Part shown: positions 63,009 through 64,000 of the stretch, one piece after another | Layout of the letters: the number at the start of each line of letters is the position of its first letter | Numbering within the stretch: position 1 is the first letter of the stretch | NCBI GenBank assembly: GCA_036169595.1 | Contig: CM069768.1 | Span: 4,024,001 to 4,088,000, forward strand | Direction of reading: 5' to 3' | From: Dictyostelium firmibasis | Lineage: Eukaryota > Evosea > Eumycetozoa > Dictyosteliales > Dictyosteliaceae | Length of the DNA: 64,000 nt | Notes under the pieces: model-generated | What the model was told of the DNA's origin: nothing | Database searches by the model: none | Seen by the model: only the letters and a program-made list of their open reading frames with translations | Made by a program: the position numbers and the translations under genes

Positions 63009-64000
63009 TTACATTTTTATTAACTTTAGTTTTCTTTTGAATGGCATTTCGACGAATCTTTTTTTATAAATTAAATAAACTATTGCTGTAATAACAGCCA
63101 CACCGACAACGGGTATAGTAATCGCTACAGGTAAAACCCAAGATTTACGTTTATCATCAGGACATTCATCCACGAATTCTGGACTGACCAATACAGAGAA
63201 ATCAGGATCTATTAAACATTTCTTTGTGCAGTGCGGTAAATTCATACCCACTGTAATGGAATCATTTGATTTAGATACTAAAACAGTTTGCATAAATGTT
63301 GATTTACCATCACTTTCGATTCTATCAATAAATCTACCATTTAATACTTTTGCATCTTTTTTTATCGCTATATAATTTAATGAGTTATCTTGATTGGATT
63401 TATTATCGATTTCAATTTGATCATTATTACAATCGTTAATATCATTAGTTTGAATATTATTTACACTTGATTTCATTTGTAATTGTAATGTATTTAAATT
63501 ACTTGAATATTGATAGTTTTCAATTGATACTGTCATTTTAACTGATCCACTTGTTAATTTAAAAATAACATCTGCAAATGATACTTCTCTATCTTTATTA
63601 ATTTCTTCAATTGTATATGTAATATTACATTGATCATTTTGAATCGATTGAATGAATGTGTATATCGTTTTACTGTTATTTGAATAAATTGTCCATTTAT
63701 TTAATAATGTATATTCTTTGATTGATTTACCACTAAAATCGAGCTCTACTAATTTTGTTATTAAAATTTGATAGTTTGTTTGTTGATTTGTAATGTTTGT
63801 GTTACCTGTATTATTATCAATTGTTGAATTTGAACCTGGTAATCCACCATTATCTCCACCGCTTGGATTTGAATATAAACTACAGTCATAACCACTCCAT
63901 CTTCCTAGACAATTACAATATCCAGTTGTTGTATTACAAATACCATTTGATGTTGATGTACAATCATTTGGACATGTTTTATCAGTTGAATAATATTGAT
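63009..64000 (-). CDS. ComC-like membrane protein, paralogue 3, 3' part only (cut by window end)
   Basis: The open frame runs from the stop at 63009 to the window edge and aligns throughout with the last exon of paralogues 1 and 2: end of the TIG/EGF region (GICNTTTGYCNCLGRWSGYD), the Asn/Thr linker, the membrane-near domain (NYQILITKLVELDFSGKSIK; TFMQTVLVSKSNDSITVGMN), one TM helix (WVLPVAITIPVVGVAVITAI) and a basic tail KKRFVEMPFKRKLKLIKM, which differs from the others. The 5' exons lie beyond 64000. Conservation with its neighbours is highest in the membrane-near domain and falls at the TM helix and tail. Confidence 0.85.
   Translation of the reverse strand, partial: QYYSTDKTCPNDCTSTSNGICNTTTGYCNCLGRWSGYDCSLYSNPSGGDNGGLPGSNSTIDNNTGNTNITNQQTNYQILITKLVELDFSGKSIKEYTLLNKWTIYSNNSKTIYTFIQSIQNDQCNITYTIEEINKDREVSFADVIFKLTSGSVKMTVSIENYQYSSNLNTLQLQMKSSVNNIQTNDINDCNNDQIEIDNKSNQDNSLNYIAIKKDAKVLNGRFIDRIESDGKSTFMQTVLVSKSNDSITVGMNLPHCTKKCLIDPDFSVLVSPEFVDECPDDKRKSWVLPVAITIPVVGVAVITAIVYLIYKKRFVEMPFKRKLKLIKM

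Overview
The window is nuclear DNA from a dictyostelid social amoeba, almost certainly Dictyostelium discoideum. The signs are extreme A+T content, intergenic DNA made largely of poly(A)/poly(T) runs, short AT-rich GT-AG introns, coding poly-Asn (AAT) and poly-Gln (CAA) tracts, A-rich leaders before ATG, almost only TAA stops, and recognisable Dictyostelium genes such as Pianissimo. I see no tRNA, rRNA, CRISPR array or intact transposon. All intron/exon limits given here were worked out by hand from splice consensus, reading-phase agreement and protein sense.

Layout. 1-6.9 kb holds minus-strand genes: an unrecognised membrane protein, a small thioredoxin-fold protein, an HGH1 homologue and the cohesin kleisin RAD21. 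At 7.9 kb is a plus-strand 2-oxoglutarate/Fe(II) oxygenase, converging on a large minus-strand gene (9.05-14.8 kb) that joins helical repeats, a seven-copy LPLIGQ-type linear motif and three CCCH zinc fingers. It is divergent from piaA (the TORC2 subunit Pianissimo/Rictor, 15.6-19.4 kb). Then come hpd (tyrosine catabolism), a cytochrome P450 (minus), an RCC1-repeat/double-BTB protein (minus), an ankyrin-repeat protein (plus), dpm3 (minus) divergent from nubp1 (plus), and a divergent cyclin (minus).

35.8-40.6 kb is an unusually long gene-poor stretch with CA- and GT-rich islands, a long (ATT)n array and a perfect 26-bp palindrome. It is followed by atg2 (40.6-48.3 kb, lipid-transfer autophagy protein), a transglutaminase-like protein whose catalytic His and Asp appear replaced (minus), an arylamine N-acetyltransferase (plus) and a UraA-type nucleobase permease (minus).

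From 54.2 kb to the window edge is a tandem array of at least three minus-strand paralogues encoding type I membrane proteins (signal peptide, LRR-like ectodomain, EGF-like and IPT/TIG domains, TM helix, basic tail; ComC-like). Their 5' exons have diverged while the 3' exons are nearly identical, which suggests gene conversion. A fragment of an FNIP-repeat gene lies between the first two.

The genes are mostly unrelated single-copy housekeeping and signalling genes, so there is no operon logic. Links are loose: growth and autophagy control (piaA, atg2), chromosome cohesion and cell cycle (rad21, cyclin), Fe-dependent or Fe/S enzymes (2OG oxygenase, HPD, P450, NUBP1). I found no clear new multi-gene system. 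The best unexplained items are the LPLIGQ motif protein, the paralogue array, a hairpin near 19.7 kb, a possible split start codon in hpd and the 4.8-kb gene-poor region.
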